A DNA stretch of 64,000 bases, from the NCBI GenBank assembly GCA_047974375.1, contig JBKECF010000004.1, forward strand, positions 150,439 to 214,438, read 5' to 3'. The notes under the pieces are model-generated. The model ran no database searches. It was not told the DNA's origin and worked only from the letters and a program-made list of their open reading frames with translations. The translations under genes and the position numbers were made by a program. How positions within the stretch are numbered: the first letter of the stretch is position 1; each line of letters begins with the position of its first letter. Source of the stretch: JBKECF01 sp047974375 (GTDB lineage: Bacteria > Bacillota > Clostridia > Lachnospirales > CAMZNU01). This document shows positions 42,871-51,716 of the stretch, piece by piece.

Positions 42871-43731
42871 CTATTTTCCTTTTTCTAGCATCTCTAAAAA
42901 CTGTAAATACCTATAGTATCTTTTTTTAGAAATATTTTTACCTACTTCATTTTTTATAGCACAGTCTACTTCTTTATTGTGCATACAGTCTCTAAATTGG
43001 CAATTATCATAATTTCTAAATTCTACAAAATAATCTTTTAAATTATAAATATCTATATTTTCGAAATTTAGGGAAGTGAACCCTGGCGAGTCGATTATAT
43101 AGCTATTTTTATCAATACTATGTAGTTCTACATGTCTTGTTGTATGCTTACCTCTTTTTATTTTCTTGCTTATTTCCCCAATTTCCATATTTGCCTCAGG
43201 CAATATATAGTTTATAATACTAGACTTACCAACGCCAGAAGGACCAGCAAAAACAGAAACTTTATTTTTGCTGTATTCTTTTATTTTGTCTAAACCTATG
43301 GCATTGTATGTTGATAAAAAAATTATATTGTATAAGTCACCGTAAATTTTTTTAAGGTCTTCTGTATCTTTTTCCTTACTTAAATCTAGTTTATTGAAAC
43401 ATAGAGTTATTTCCATTTTTTTACTTTCAGCCAGTATAATAAATCTGTCTAGTAAATCGAAATTAATTTTTGGGTTTTTAATAGAAAATACTATAAAAAC
43501 TTGGTCTATGTTGCTAACACTAGGTCTTATCATTTCATTTTTTCGTGGATATATTTCGTTAATAGCACACTCTCTATCTTGCTCGTGAGTTATTTCTATT
43601 TCTACGAAATCCCCAATAAGTGGTTTTATATTTTCTAGTCTAAATATGCCTCGTGGGTTTCCTGTGTAAATTCCTTCAGCTGTATCTATGGTATATAAAC
43701 CTCCTACGCCTTTTACAATTCGTCCTTTCAT
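42871..43731 (-). CDS. rsgA: Ribosome small subunit GTPase RsgA
   Basis: The 286-residue protein has an N-terminal OB fold, a circularly permuted GTPase domain (NKLD-type motif in CFNKLDLS before the P loop GPSGVGKSS, then DSPGFTSL) and a C-terminal zinc site (NCQFRDCMHNKEVDC). RsgA helps late assembly of the 30S subunit. It sits between pknB and rpe, the standard place in Firmicutes, and the gap to pknB is 8 bases. Confidence 0.95.
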   Translation of the reverse strand: MKGRIVKGVGGLYTIDTAEGIYTGNPRGIFRLENIKPLIGDFVEIEITHEQDRECAINEIYPRKNEMIRPSVSNIDQVFIVFSIKNPKINFDLLDRFIILAESKKMEITLCFNKLDLSKEKDTEDLKKIYGDLYNIIFLSTYNAIGLDKIKEYSKNKVSVFAGPSGVGKSSIINYILPEANMEIGEISKKIKRGKHTTRHVELHSIDKNSYIIDSPGFTSLNFENIDIYNLKDYFVEFRNYDNCQFRDCMHNKEVDCAIKNEVGKNISKKRYYRYLQFLEMLEKGK

Positions 43732-43739
43732 AATACCGC

Positions 43740-45875
43740 CTATTCTGTAAAGTCGACCATATTGTCGCCGTATAAACTACCGTTTATGTACAATGTATAG
43801 CGCACAACTCCACTACCTGTTACACTTAAAGTAAGAGGGAATTCGTTTTTTGTAATTGTACTATTATATACTACTTGACCGCCACCGGAATCGTTTTGGG
43901 CAATTACTTCAACATTTATTGGGTCTTCCGTATCAATTACAGGGCTTAATGTTAGGGATTTAGTAGTAACGGTATCGCTAGGCGTTGCTGTTGCTGTTGG
44001 GGTTGTTGTTGGTGCTTCAGTTGTTTCGCTTGTTGTTTCTGTAGTACCTACTTCATCATCTGTAACGGGGTCGTCGCTTGTGTCTGTTGGTTCGGGTGTA
44101 GGTGTAGCGCTCTCTGTAGGTTCGGGAGATGAAACTGGCTCAGGTCCCATACTAACTACAATGCTAATGGCTGAACCAGAAAGTGCCTCTGTTCCGGCGT
44201 TGAGAGTCTGTGCTATAACATAGCCCGAGCTTACTGTGCTACTGTAGGATTTTGTTGCTTCTTCAAAAAGAAGTCCGTAACTATTTATTTTGGCTTTGGC
44301 GGAGCTTTCGCTTGTGCCAACTACATTTGGTACTATAACTGTTTCAACTTCTTCGCCTATACTTATGTATAAAGTTAAGGTATCGCCATTTACTGCCATG
44401 GAGCCTGCTGTTGGCTCTTGTTTGAAAATTATATTTCTTTCTATGGTTTCGTTGTACTCGTATATCTCTTCAATTACAAATGGATAACGAGAAAGTTCGT
44501 TGTAGGCATCATTTGTATTCATGTCTACTAGGTCCGGTACTTCTAGTTTATCACTTCCTAAGCTTGTAGCCACTTGTATAGTATCGCCACTATAAAGTAT
44601 GTCACCTTCTAAGTAGTTTTGATCGGTTATTTCTCCCTTTGGGATATCATCACTAAATTCTTGGCTAACTTCTTCGATGTTTAGGTTTAATGTTTTAGCT
44701 TCTGCTTTGGCTTCTTCTATAGTCATGCCCTTTAAATTAGGTACATCTACTTTAGCTCTTCTATTGGAATTAACATAGCCTAATACTTGAAAGAATATAA
44801 GTAGTGCAATTAATATTGCTACAATAATGCCCGAGAGTATTACCATTTTGCTTTTGTCCTTAGTCTTTTTTTCTTGTTCACCGTAGATTGTTCTGTTTAA
44901 TTCTAAAATATCGCGGTTATCGTAAAAAGCTGTAATTGCTTGACTACGAACTGCCTTTATATCATCTTCGCTAATTTTTAAAGTGGAAGTATCTATTTTA
45001 GTATCTAGTTCAATTTCATCTTCTTTATAACTTGGTTTAGTTAGTTTTGTAAGAACTCTTTTTAAAGCTATAGTTAGCTCTTCTGTTGTGTATCTGTAGG
45101 CTGGTCTTTTTTCTGTAGCTTTATTTATTATATCTATTACTCTGTCGTCGGCTTTTATATTTTTATCTTTTATAGTAGGTAAAGGGTCGTTTAAGTGCTT
45201 AAGGGCAACGGCTACAACTGTTTCGTCTTCGTAAGGTAAGTCACCTGTTAACATTTCGTACATACTTATACCTAAGGCGTAAATATCGCTTTTTTGGTCT
45301 ACATATCCACCTCTTGCTTGTTCTGGTGAAAAGTAATGAACGCTACCCATAGTGCTATTTGCTGCTGTCATTGTATTGGCATTTACTGCTTTTGCTATAC
45401 CGAAGTCTGTAACTTTTATTTCACCAGTAGTAGTAACTAATATGTTCTGTGGTTTTATGTCACGGTGAATAACATTATTTTTATGTGCAACTTCCAAGGC
45501 TTCGGAAATTTGTATTGCTACCCCAAGAGTTTCTTCATTTGTAAAAGCTCCTCTTGCTTTTATTATTTCTTTTAAGTTAGCTCCTTCAATGTATTCCATA
45601 ACAATAAAGTTTATATCTTTGTGTGAACCTACATCATAAACGCTTACAATATTTTTATGATTAAGTTTTGCAGCTGCTTTTGCTTCAATGCTAAATCTTT
45701 TTATAAAATCATCATCTTTATTAAACTCCTCACGCAGTACCTTAAGGGTTATTTCTCTTTCTAATTTTATATCCTGCGCTCTGTAAACTATAGCCATTCC
45801 ACCGGTGCCAATTACTTCCATAATTTTATACCTGTCGGCTACTAGTTCTCCTTTTTGTAAATGCAAAATTTTCAA
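43740..45875 (-). CDS. pknB: PASTA-domain Ser/Thr protein kinase
   Basis: The 711-residue membrane kinase has glycine loop GTGGMAIVY, lysine K45, HRDIKPQN and DFGIAKA in residues about 15-275, a membrane helix at about 345-368, and three PASTA domains to about 580 that sense muropeptides or lipid II. A Ser/Thr/Pro-rich stalk follows (585-640) and then a C-terminal domain of about 70 residues of beta character, longer than in most PrkC proteins. The residue before K45 is Leu instead of the usual Ile-type (ITLKVL). The phosphatase gene lies 3 bases upstream. Confidence 0.95.
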   Translation of the reverse strand: MKILHLQKGELVADRYKIMEVIGTGGMAIVYRAQDIKLEREITLKVLREEFNKDDDFIKRFSIEAKAAAKLNHKNIVSVYDVGSHKDINFIVMEYIEGANLKEIIKARGAFTNEETLGVAIQISEALEVAHKNNVIHRDIKPQNILVTTTGEIKVTDFGIAKAVNANTMTAANSTMGSVHYFSPEQARGGYVDQKSDIYALGISMYEMLTGDLPYEDETVVAVALKHLNDPLPTIKDKNIKADDRVIDIINKATEKRPAYRYTTEELTIALKRVLTKLTKPSYKEDEIELDTKIDTSTLKISEDDIKAVRSQAITAFYDNRDILELNRTIYGEQEKKTKDKSKMVILSGIIVAILIALLIFFQVLGYVNSNRRAKVDVPNLKGMTIEEAKAEAKTLNLNIEEVSQEFSDDIPKGEITDQNYLEGDILYSGDTIQVATSLGSDKLEVPDLVDMNTNDAYNELSRYPFVIEEIYEYNETIERNIIFKQEPTAGSMAVNGDTLTLYISIGEEVETVIVPNVVGTSESSAKAKINSYGLLFEEATKSYSSTVSSGYVIAQTLNAGTEALSGSAISIVVSMGPEPVSSPEPTESATPTPEPTDTSDDPVTDDEVGTTETTSETTEAPTTTPTATATPSDTVTTKSLTLSPVIDTEDPINVEVIAQNDSGGGQVVYNSTITKNEFPLTLSVTGSGVVRYTLYINGSLYGDNMVDFTE

Positions 45876-45878
45876 CTC

Positions 45879-46598
45879 CTATACTTCAATTAATATAACG
45901 CTTACATTGTCATTTCCACCACTGGCCAAGGCTTTATCTATTAGTTCGTTTACTTTACTAGATAAAAAAGTTCTTTTGGTTACAATATTATGAATTTTTT
46001 CATCATCTAGCATTGTATTTAAACCATCGCTACATAATAGAATTTTATCGTTTTTTTCTATGTTTATTGTATAAATATCTACATCTAGAAAAATCTCTGT
46101 GCCAAGGGCTCTAGTTATAACATTTCTTTTAGGGTGTAGTTTTGTTTCTTCTACAGTTAAATGACCGGATTTGTACATTTCGTTTACTAATGTATGGTCT
46201 TCGGTTATTTGTTTTATATTATCGTTTATTAAATATAGTCTACTATCACCTATGTGGCCAATATGTAGTTTGTTTTCGTCTATAACGCATACAGTAAAAG
46301 TTGTGCCCATGCCTTTGTATGTTTTTTTTTCTTTAGATAAGCGAAATATTTTGTTATTTGCTGTTTTTATTCCCATTTCTATTATTTTATCAATTTCTGT
46401 ATTAGTCGTATCTTTTGCGTATTCGACAAAATGTTGTATAGCATTTTTAGATGCAACTTCGCCGGCATTGTGTCCGCCGACGCCGTCAGCTACTATAAAT
46501 AAATTTTTAAGTTTGCCCACTTTATCTTCTTTTACATAGAAAGAGTCTTCGTTATTGTCTCTAACTAATCCTTTGTGGGTGCGACCATATGCCATCAT
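45879..46598 (-). CDS. stp: PP2C-type Ser/Thr phosphatase (Stp/PrpC)
   Basis: The 239-residue metal-dependent phosphatase shows NEDSFYV, VADGVGGHNAGEVAS, HIGDSRLYL, CSDGLNTML and SGGNDNVSVIL, the full PPM set of metal aspartates. It reverses the action of the adjacent PASTA kinase. It lies between rlmN and pknB with gaps of 8 and 3 bases. Confidence 0.95.
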   Translation of the reverse strand: MMAYGRTHKGLVRDNNEDSFYVKEDKVGKLKNLFIVADGVGGHNAGEVASKNAIQHFVEYAKDTTNTEIDKIIEMGIKTANNKIFRLSKEKKTYKGMGTTFTVCVIDENKLHIGHIGDSRLYLINDNIKQITEDHTLVNEMYKSGHLTVEETKLHPKRNVITRALGTEIFLDVDIYTINIEKNDKILLCSDGLNTMLDDEKIHNIVTKRTFLSSKVNELIDKALASGGNDNVSVILIEV

Positions 46599-46606
46599 AG
46601 TATCAC

Positions 46607-47653
46607 CTATACCTTTTTTATATATTCATTTCTTAGTTGTCCGCAAGAGGCGTTTATATCACTGCCTAATTCTCTGCGGATTGTTGTTTCGATTCCCATT
46701 TTTTGTAGTGTTTCTTGAAATATTTTTGCGTTGTTGGATTGTTTAAAATCTTTTTCTTTTATGTAATTTACTGGGATTAAATTTACGTGACATTTAGCTA
46801 CAGGTTTTATTAACCTACCAAGACGAAAAGCGTCTCTTGGGTTGTCGTTTAAATCTTTTATTAGGGCGTATTCATAAGTAATACGTCTACTTGTTGTATA
46901 ATAGTAATTTTTTACACTGGACAGTAGCTCTTGTAAGCTGTATTTTCTGTTAATTGGCATTATGGCATTTCTTTTTTCGTCGTCAAATGCGTGTAAGGAA
47001 ATAGCCAAGTTTATTTGTAAATTTAACTTGCTTAGTTCGTCAATTTTTGGTGGAATACCACAAGTTGACAAAGTAATATGGCGTTGACCTATATTTAGAC
47101 CAGACTCACTGTTTATAATTTTTATAAAATCCACTACATTTTCTAAATTATCCAGTGGCTCGCCACTTCCCATTAATACAATATTTGATATTTTCCCACT
47201 ATTTTTATGAACAGTATAAACTTGGTCTAGCATTTCTCCAGTTGTTAAATTTCTAGTAAATCCATTTACGGTAGAGGCGCAAAACTCACAACCCATTTTA
47301 CAACCTACTTGAGTAGATATGCATACTGTATTGCCATGTTTATATTTCATAAATACACACTCGCATAAATCTTCATTGTATTTAAGCAAGTATTTTTCAG
47401 TTTCGTCTAATTTAGATGAAAGTTTAGTTACAATTTCCCCTTGGGCTATGTAGTAGTTTGCAGATAAATTTTCTCTTAAGGTTTTAGAGATATTCATTTT
47501 ATTTACGTCGTTTATGTGTTTATTATGTATCCACTGGTAAAGTTGTTGACTTCTGAACTTTTTTTCTCCCATAGACAGCATAAGGCTTTCTAGGTTTTCG
47601 TATGTTAATGACTTTAAATCTGTTTTCATTATGCCTTTCTTTCTAGTACACAA
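46607..47653 (-). CDS. rlmN: 23S rRNA/tRNA adenine-C2 methyltransferase RlmN
   Basis: The 348-residue radical SAM enzyme methylates A2503 of 23S rRNA and A37 of some tRNAs. It has the cluster motif GCKMGCEFCAST, VLMGSGEPLDN, STCGIPPKI, and the C-terminal catalytic cysteine in SDINASCGQL. The frame overlaps the end of rsmB by 25 bases; the internal ATG that begins MKTDLKSLTYENLE, 24 bases in, would remove that overlap and is the better start (about 47629). Confidence 0.94.
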   Translation of the reverse strand: MCTRKKGIMKTDLKSLTYENLESLMLSMGEKKFRSQQLYQWIHNKHINDVNKMNISKTLRENLSANYYIAQGEIVTKLSSKLDETEKYLLKYNEDLCECVFMKYKHGNTVCISTQVGCKMGCEFCASTVNGFTRNLTTGEMLDQVYTVHKNSGKISNIVLMGSGEPLDNLENVVDFIKIINSESGLNIGQRHITLSTCGIPPKIDELSKLNLQINLAISLHAFDDEKRNAIMPINRKYSLQELLSSVKNYYYTTSRRITYEYALIKDLNDNPRDAFRLGRLIKPVAKCHVNLIPVNYIKEKDFKQSNNAKIFQETLQKMGIETTIRRELGSDINASCGQLRNEYIKKV

Positions 47654-48885
47654 ATATAAAAACCGTCGTTATTTGTGTTAACTCCCATTATGTATTGTAT
47701 TTCTTCTATTACTTTAAAGTTGAATTTATTTAAAAAATAATGAATATTTTCCTCGTTTTCTTTCTTGCTAATGGTGCAAGTGCTATATAATATACGCCCT
47801 CCTACTTTTACATACTTACTGGCATTTTCTAATATTTTTCGTTGTATTGGTATTAAGGAATTAATATCTTCCATGGTTTTGTTATATTTAATATCTGGCT
47901 TTTTTTGAATTAAACCAAATCCACTACATGGAACATCGGCAATAACTTTATGAAATTTATTTTCAAAATCGGGATGTAAAATTGTTCCATCTAAAAGTTG
48001 AGTTTCAATGTTTGTTATGCCCAGGGATTGTTGCATATCATTTATTAAATTTAGTTTATGCTCGTATATGTCACAAGCAATTATTTTTCCTGTGTCTTTC
48101 ATTAAATAGGAAGACATAAAGCTTTTGCCACCTGGGGCAGCACACATATCCAGAACTATTTCATTTTCTTTGGGATTTAATATTTCAATGGCCTTAATGG
48201 CATTTTTATCTATTACATGAAAATTGCCAGTATAGTCACGAAGATTTTTAACACAAAAGCCGTGGCCAAATTCTTCTGTTATGGTTACATTACTATTATC
48301 TAATACTTTCCTTAAATCAACATTAGAAATTTTTAGTGTGTTAGTTGCAATTGATACAACTGGTTTTTTATTACTGGCATTACATAGCTTAATTAAATCT
48401 TCCTCTTTAAAATTCCAGTAGTTTATTAGCCACATGGGAATTGAATTTTCTAAAGCCAATTTTTCTATGGATTTTGTTGGATATTCTATATTGCTTAAAT
48501 TTCGGTCTATGTTTCTAAGTACTCCATTGACAAAGCCGCTTAGGCCTCCAAAACCTTTTTTCTTAGTAAGCTTTACGGCTTCATTACATATTGCGGATGG
48601 GGGAACTTTATCCATGTACTTCATTTGGTAAACAGAAATACGCAACAGGTTTAATATAAATGCCTTCATTTTTTTTGTTTTTGTCTTGGAGAAATAATTA
48701 ATTATATAGTCTATAAGTATTAAATTCCTTAAAGTTCCATTAACAGTTTCTGTTATAAAGGCTTTCTGCTTATTGCCTAAGTCGTATTTGCTTAAGGTGT
48801 TTTTTAAAACTATATTGTTGTATCCTTTTGTTTCGAATATGTCCATAAGGACATAAACGGATATTTCGCGCTCGTTATTTTTCAT
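47629..48885 (-). CDS. rsmB: 16S rRNA cytosine-C5 methyltransferase RsmB
   Basis: The 418-residue protein has an N-terminal NusB-like RNA-binding domain and a SAM methyltransferase domain with DMCAAPGGKSFM, VIADVPCSGFGLIQKKPDIK (catalytic cysteine) and YSTCTISKKENEENI. It methylates C967 of 16S rRNA. It is the first gene of the minus-strand cluster that runs to rpe. Position of the start is supported by gaggataat ahead of the ATG at 48885. Confidence 0.94.
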   Translation of the reverse strand: MKNNEREISVYVLMDIFETKGYNNIVLKNTLSKYDLGNKQKAFITETVNGTLRNLILIDYIINYFSKTKTKKMKAFILNLLRISVYQMKYMDKVPPSAICNEAVKLTKKKGFGGLSGFVNGVLRNIDRNLSNIEYPTKSIEKLALENSIPMWLINYWNFKEEDLIKLCNASNKKPVVSIATNTLKISNVDLRKVLDNSNVTITEEFGHGFCVKNLRDYTGNFHVIDKNAIKAIEILNPKENEIVLDMCAAPGGKSFMSSYLMKDTGKIIACDIYEHKLNLINDMQQSLGITNIETQLLDGTILHPDFENKFHKVIADVPCSGFGLIQKKPDIKYNKTMEDINSLIPIQRKILENASKYVKVGGRILYSTCTISKKENEENIHYFLNKFNFKVIEEIQYIMGVNTNNDGFYICVLERKA

Positions 48886-48955
48886 ATTATCCTCGTAAGT
48901 TACTTACTTTTAAATTTTTTTCTAATGGATAGAATTATAACACAAAGAGTTTGGT

Positions 48956-49714
48956 GTGCATATTTTTATGTTAATTTTATTTTTTATGGGGATAAAAGAT
49001 GAAAATCTAAGTTTTATTTTAAGTGTAGTTGGGATTGAAAAAGAAGTATATTTTGCAAGTAGTGATCTTAAAGAGTATTATGAATACAATGGAGTAAAAT
49101 TTGACAATTCAATTAAGAAGAGCGAAGTAGAGAAAATTCCAAGTGACGTTTTAAAAACAATGCAAAAATCAAATGGTATAATTAAATCTCTAAGTAAAAG
49201 TAGTGGAGATGTTCTTGCTAGAACTATGCCATCTACGGATTTTGAAATGTATGTCTGGTCTGAGGAGTTGTATAAATACAGCTACGAGAAGTTTAGTAAA
49301 TGGAAATTTTACGCTCAAGGCTCATGGATTGTAAATCCTAATTTTGAATTTACAGATGTAATTGCGCTTTCATAGTCCGATGACTTTACATTAAAAAACA
49401 GTAGTTGCACTATTGATGGCTCGGCTTCAAGAACAGCAGTAAATAAAATAACTCCTGAAGTGGGTATTTCCTACGATGTTGATTTGCGATCTGGGCATAG
49501 GGACAGTAGTATTTTACTAACAGCAGAAGTATATAAATATGTTGAAAAGCCAGGTAATAATAGTGCAAGCATAGTCGGTGAATATGGGCATTTAGCAGTT
49601 AAACCTAGTGGCGTATCTATATGATTTGATGCAGGTATGAGTATATCCATGTTAGCCTCCTTTGGGACAAGGCTAGAGATGGCTTCGCCTGATAGTGATA
49701 ATTTTGACTACTAA
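48956..49714 (+). pseudogene. Unknown protein with two in-frame stops
   Basis: The frame from 48956 runs to TAG at 49373, continues in the same frame to TGA at 49622, and again to TAA at 49712. The parts read as one protein of about 250 residues: GIEKEVYFASSDLKEYYEYN, KFYAQGSWIVNPNFEFTDVI, and after the first stop SDDFTLKNSSCTIDG and SYDVDLRSGHRDSSILL. No insertion or deletion is needed, only two point mutations; the TAG may replace Trp (IALS-W-SDDF). The family is not recognised; the pattern fits a secreted protein. Confidence 0.65.
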
Positions 49715-49776
49715 TATTTTCAGTATATTTTTTGTAGTTAAGTATTAATTTTTAAAATTATAATATAAACCAATAG

Positions 49777-49815
49777 CTCCTTAAGCCATTGAATAATAGC
49801 GGTTTAAGGAGTTTT
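49777..49815 (+). terminator. Terminator after the pseudogene
   Basis: Arms ctccttaagcc and ggtttaaggag with a short T run. The region 49816-50092 holds no gene; it includes a hairpin-like aaaagagcgaaaaccatatgg and half of a GGCTGTC-type repeat (tttcaagacagctcc at about 49925). Confidence 0.6.
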
Positions 49816-50092
49816 AATTAAGTTGTCCAAAATTTCGTTTATAAAAGAGCGAAAACCATATGGTTATTTTTGCACTTTTATATAAATTTATTAAAATTGC
49901 CTTTTAATTTGATAATATTTTTTATTTCAAGACAGCTCCATTTTTTCTTTATTCTATCTGACAATTGTAGTTTACCAAGATATAAAATTAGTAAGAAAGA
50001 TTGCAATATTAAGAAAGATTTCTATTCACATATTTTAATTTTACTATATAATGAACTTATATAGGTTTGTAAAAAAATAATAAGGGGAAGTA

Positions 50093-50947
50093 ATGGACAA
50101 TATAAAGGAATATTTGAAGCGAGCGTTTTATATTAATTTAGGGATTTTTTTAGTTGCATTAGGTACGCATTTTTTTAGAGCACCTAATAATTTTGTTTTT
50201 GGTGGGATTACAGGTTTATCACAAACGGTTACATTTTATACGGATTATTCTCTTTCGGACATAATGTTTGTGTTGAATACAGTAGTAATTATATTAGGCT
50301 TTATATTTTTAAAGCATAAAAATATGTTGGGTATTATTTATGGCTCATATATGTTGAGTTTTATGGTTAAATTTATGGAAATATTTTATCCTATGGAAAA
50401 GCCCTTTACAGATGATGGCTTTATTGAAGTTATATTTGCCGTGTTTGTTCCTGCCATAGGTTCGGCTATATTATATAGAGAACAACTAAATACAGGTGGT
50501 ACAGAGATTTTAGCTAAAATAATAACTAAATATATTAACTTGAAAATGCATTTAATATTAATGGGTTTTGACTTTATTATTGTTGCTTTTGCAGGTTATA
50601 CTTATGGAGTAGAGGTGTTTTTGTATTCTGCCCTAGGATTAATGCTAAGGACATATATTGTAGATATAGTGCTAGATTCCTTCAATTTGACTAAGGCTTT
50701 TACAATTGTAACAGAGAGCCCTAGCAAGATTGCCGACTTTATAATGAAAGATTTAAAGCATGGAGCTACAATATTAAACGCCTATGGTGGTTACACATTA
50801 AACGAAAAATATATTGTAACTACAACACTTCATAGAAGAGATGCTGCAAGGCTACAACTTTATTTGGATAACAATCATCCTACTGCCTTTACTACAATTA
50901 CTAACACAAGCAAGGTAATAGGTAGAGGGTTTGCACAAAGCCAGTAA
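50093..50947 (+). CDS. YitT family membrane protein
   Basis: The 284-residue protein has five to six helices of the YitT/DUF161 type (LVALGTHFFRAPNNFVFGGI, LNTGGTEILAKII) and a C-terminal DUF2179 soluble domain (KAFTIVTESPSKIADFIM, GATILNAYGGY). Its transport role is not established. It follows ataagggga and is 26 bases ahead of the DUF554 gene on the same strand, so they probably form an operon. Confidence 0.9.
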   Translation: MDNIKEYLKRAFYINLGIFLVALGTHFFRAPNNFVFGGITGLSQTVTFYTDYSLSDIMFVLNTVVIILGFIFLKHKNMLGIIYGSYMLSFMVKFMEIFYPMEKPFTDDGFIEVIFAVFVPAIGSAILYREQLNTGGTEILAKIITKYINLKMHLILMGFDFIIVAFAGYTYGVEVFLYSALGLMLRTYIVDIVLDSFNLTKAFTIVTESPSKIADFIMKDLKHGATILNAYGGYTLNEKYIVTTTLHRRDAARLQLYLDNNHPTAFTTITNTSKVIGRGFAQSQ

Positions 50948-50973
50948 ATAGTTTTTAAATTTAGAGGTGTAGA

Positions 50974-51645
50974 ATGATAGGTACTATTGTTAATGCAAGT
51001 GGGATTTTAATCGGAAGTTTAGCAGGAAGTTGTATAAAAAAAGGAATAGACGAAAAATATCAAAATGCACTTCATAATGCCATGGGCATAGCGGCTTGTG
51101 GCTTGGGCATAAATTCCATAGTCGAAAATATGCCTAATAGTATCTACCCTGTATTATTTATTATAAGTTTAGCTTTAGGAAGTTTAATAGGAACTATAAT
51201 AAACATGGAAGACAAGTTTAATGTGGTAGTAAAAAAATACTCCAAAGGTAATTTAGGTGAAGGATTGTCTACTGCCATACTACTATTTTGTTTTGGTACA
51301 TTATCCATACTAGGGCCTATAGAAAGTGCATTAAATGGAGATAATACATATTTGTTTACCAATGCTACTTTAGACTTTATAACATCGATAGTGCTTAGTA
51401 CTGCCTATGGTATAGGTATTGGAATTGCGGCTATTGTTTTGTTCCTTTGGCAAGGTAGCATTTATTTATTAGCTGGTTTTTTGTCACCTTTTTTAACAAC
51501 AGAATTATTAACAGAGATTTCTTTAATAGGTGGATTTTTAATTTTAAGTTCAGGATTGGGTATTCTTAGAATAAAAAATATGAGTACACTTAATATGTTG
51601 CCATCTTTGCTAATACCCGTTATATGGTTTTTAATAGTCAAATAA
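50974..51645 (+). CDS. DUF554 family membrane protein
   Basis: The 223-residue protein has the DUF554 pattern: MIGTIVNASGILIGSLAGS at the start, ALHNAMGIAACGLGINSI, LSTAILLFCFGTLSILGPIE, and LIGGFLILSSGLGIL near the end, with about six helices. Its function is unknown; it probably transports a small solute. Downstream is a hairpin of the palindromic repeat family. Confidence 0.9.
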   Translation: MIGTIVNASGILIGSLAGSCIKKGIDEKYQNALHNAMGIAACGLGINSIVENMPNSIYPVLFIISLALGSLIGTIINMEDKFNVVVKKYSKGNLGEGLSTAILLFCFGTLSILGPIESALNGDNTYLFTNATLDFITSIVLSTAYGIGIGIAAIVLFLWQGSIYLLAGFLSPFLTTELLTEISLIGGFLILSSGLGILRIKNMSTLNMLPSLLIPVIWFLIVK

Positions 51646-51648
51646 AAA

Positions 51649-51702
51649 TGACCTATGGTAGATGGGCGTTTAAGCCTACGCTGACCATAGGTCTATTGAC
51701 TT
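51649..51702. terminator. Palindromic repeat serving as terminator
   Basis: Arms gacctatggt and accataggtc, followed by tctattgactta, the same right end as the other repeats of this family. It lies between the converging DUF554 and GH20 genes. Confidence 0.65.
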
Positions 51703-51716
51703 ACGTTAAAAGAACA

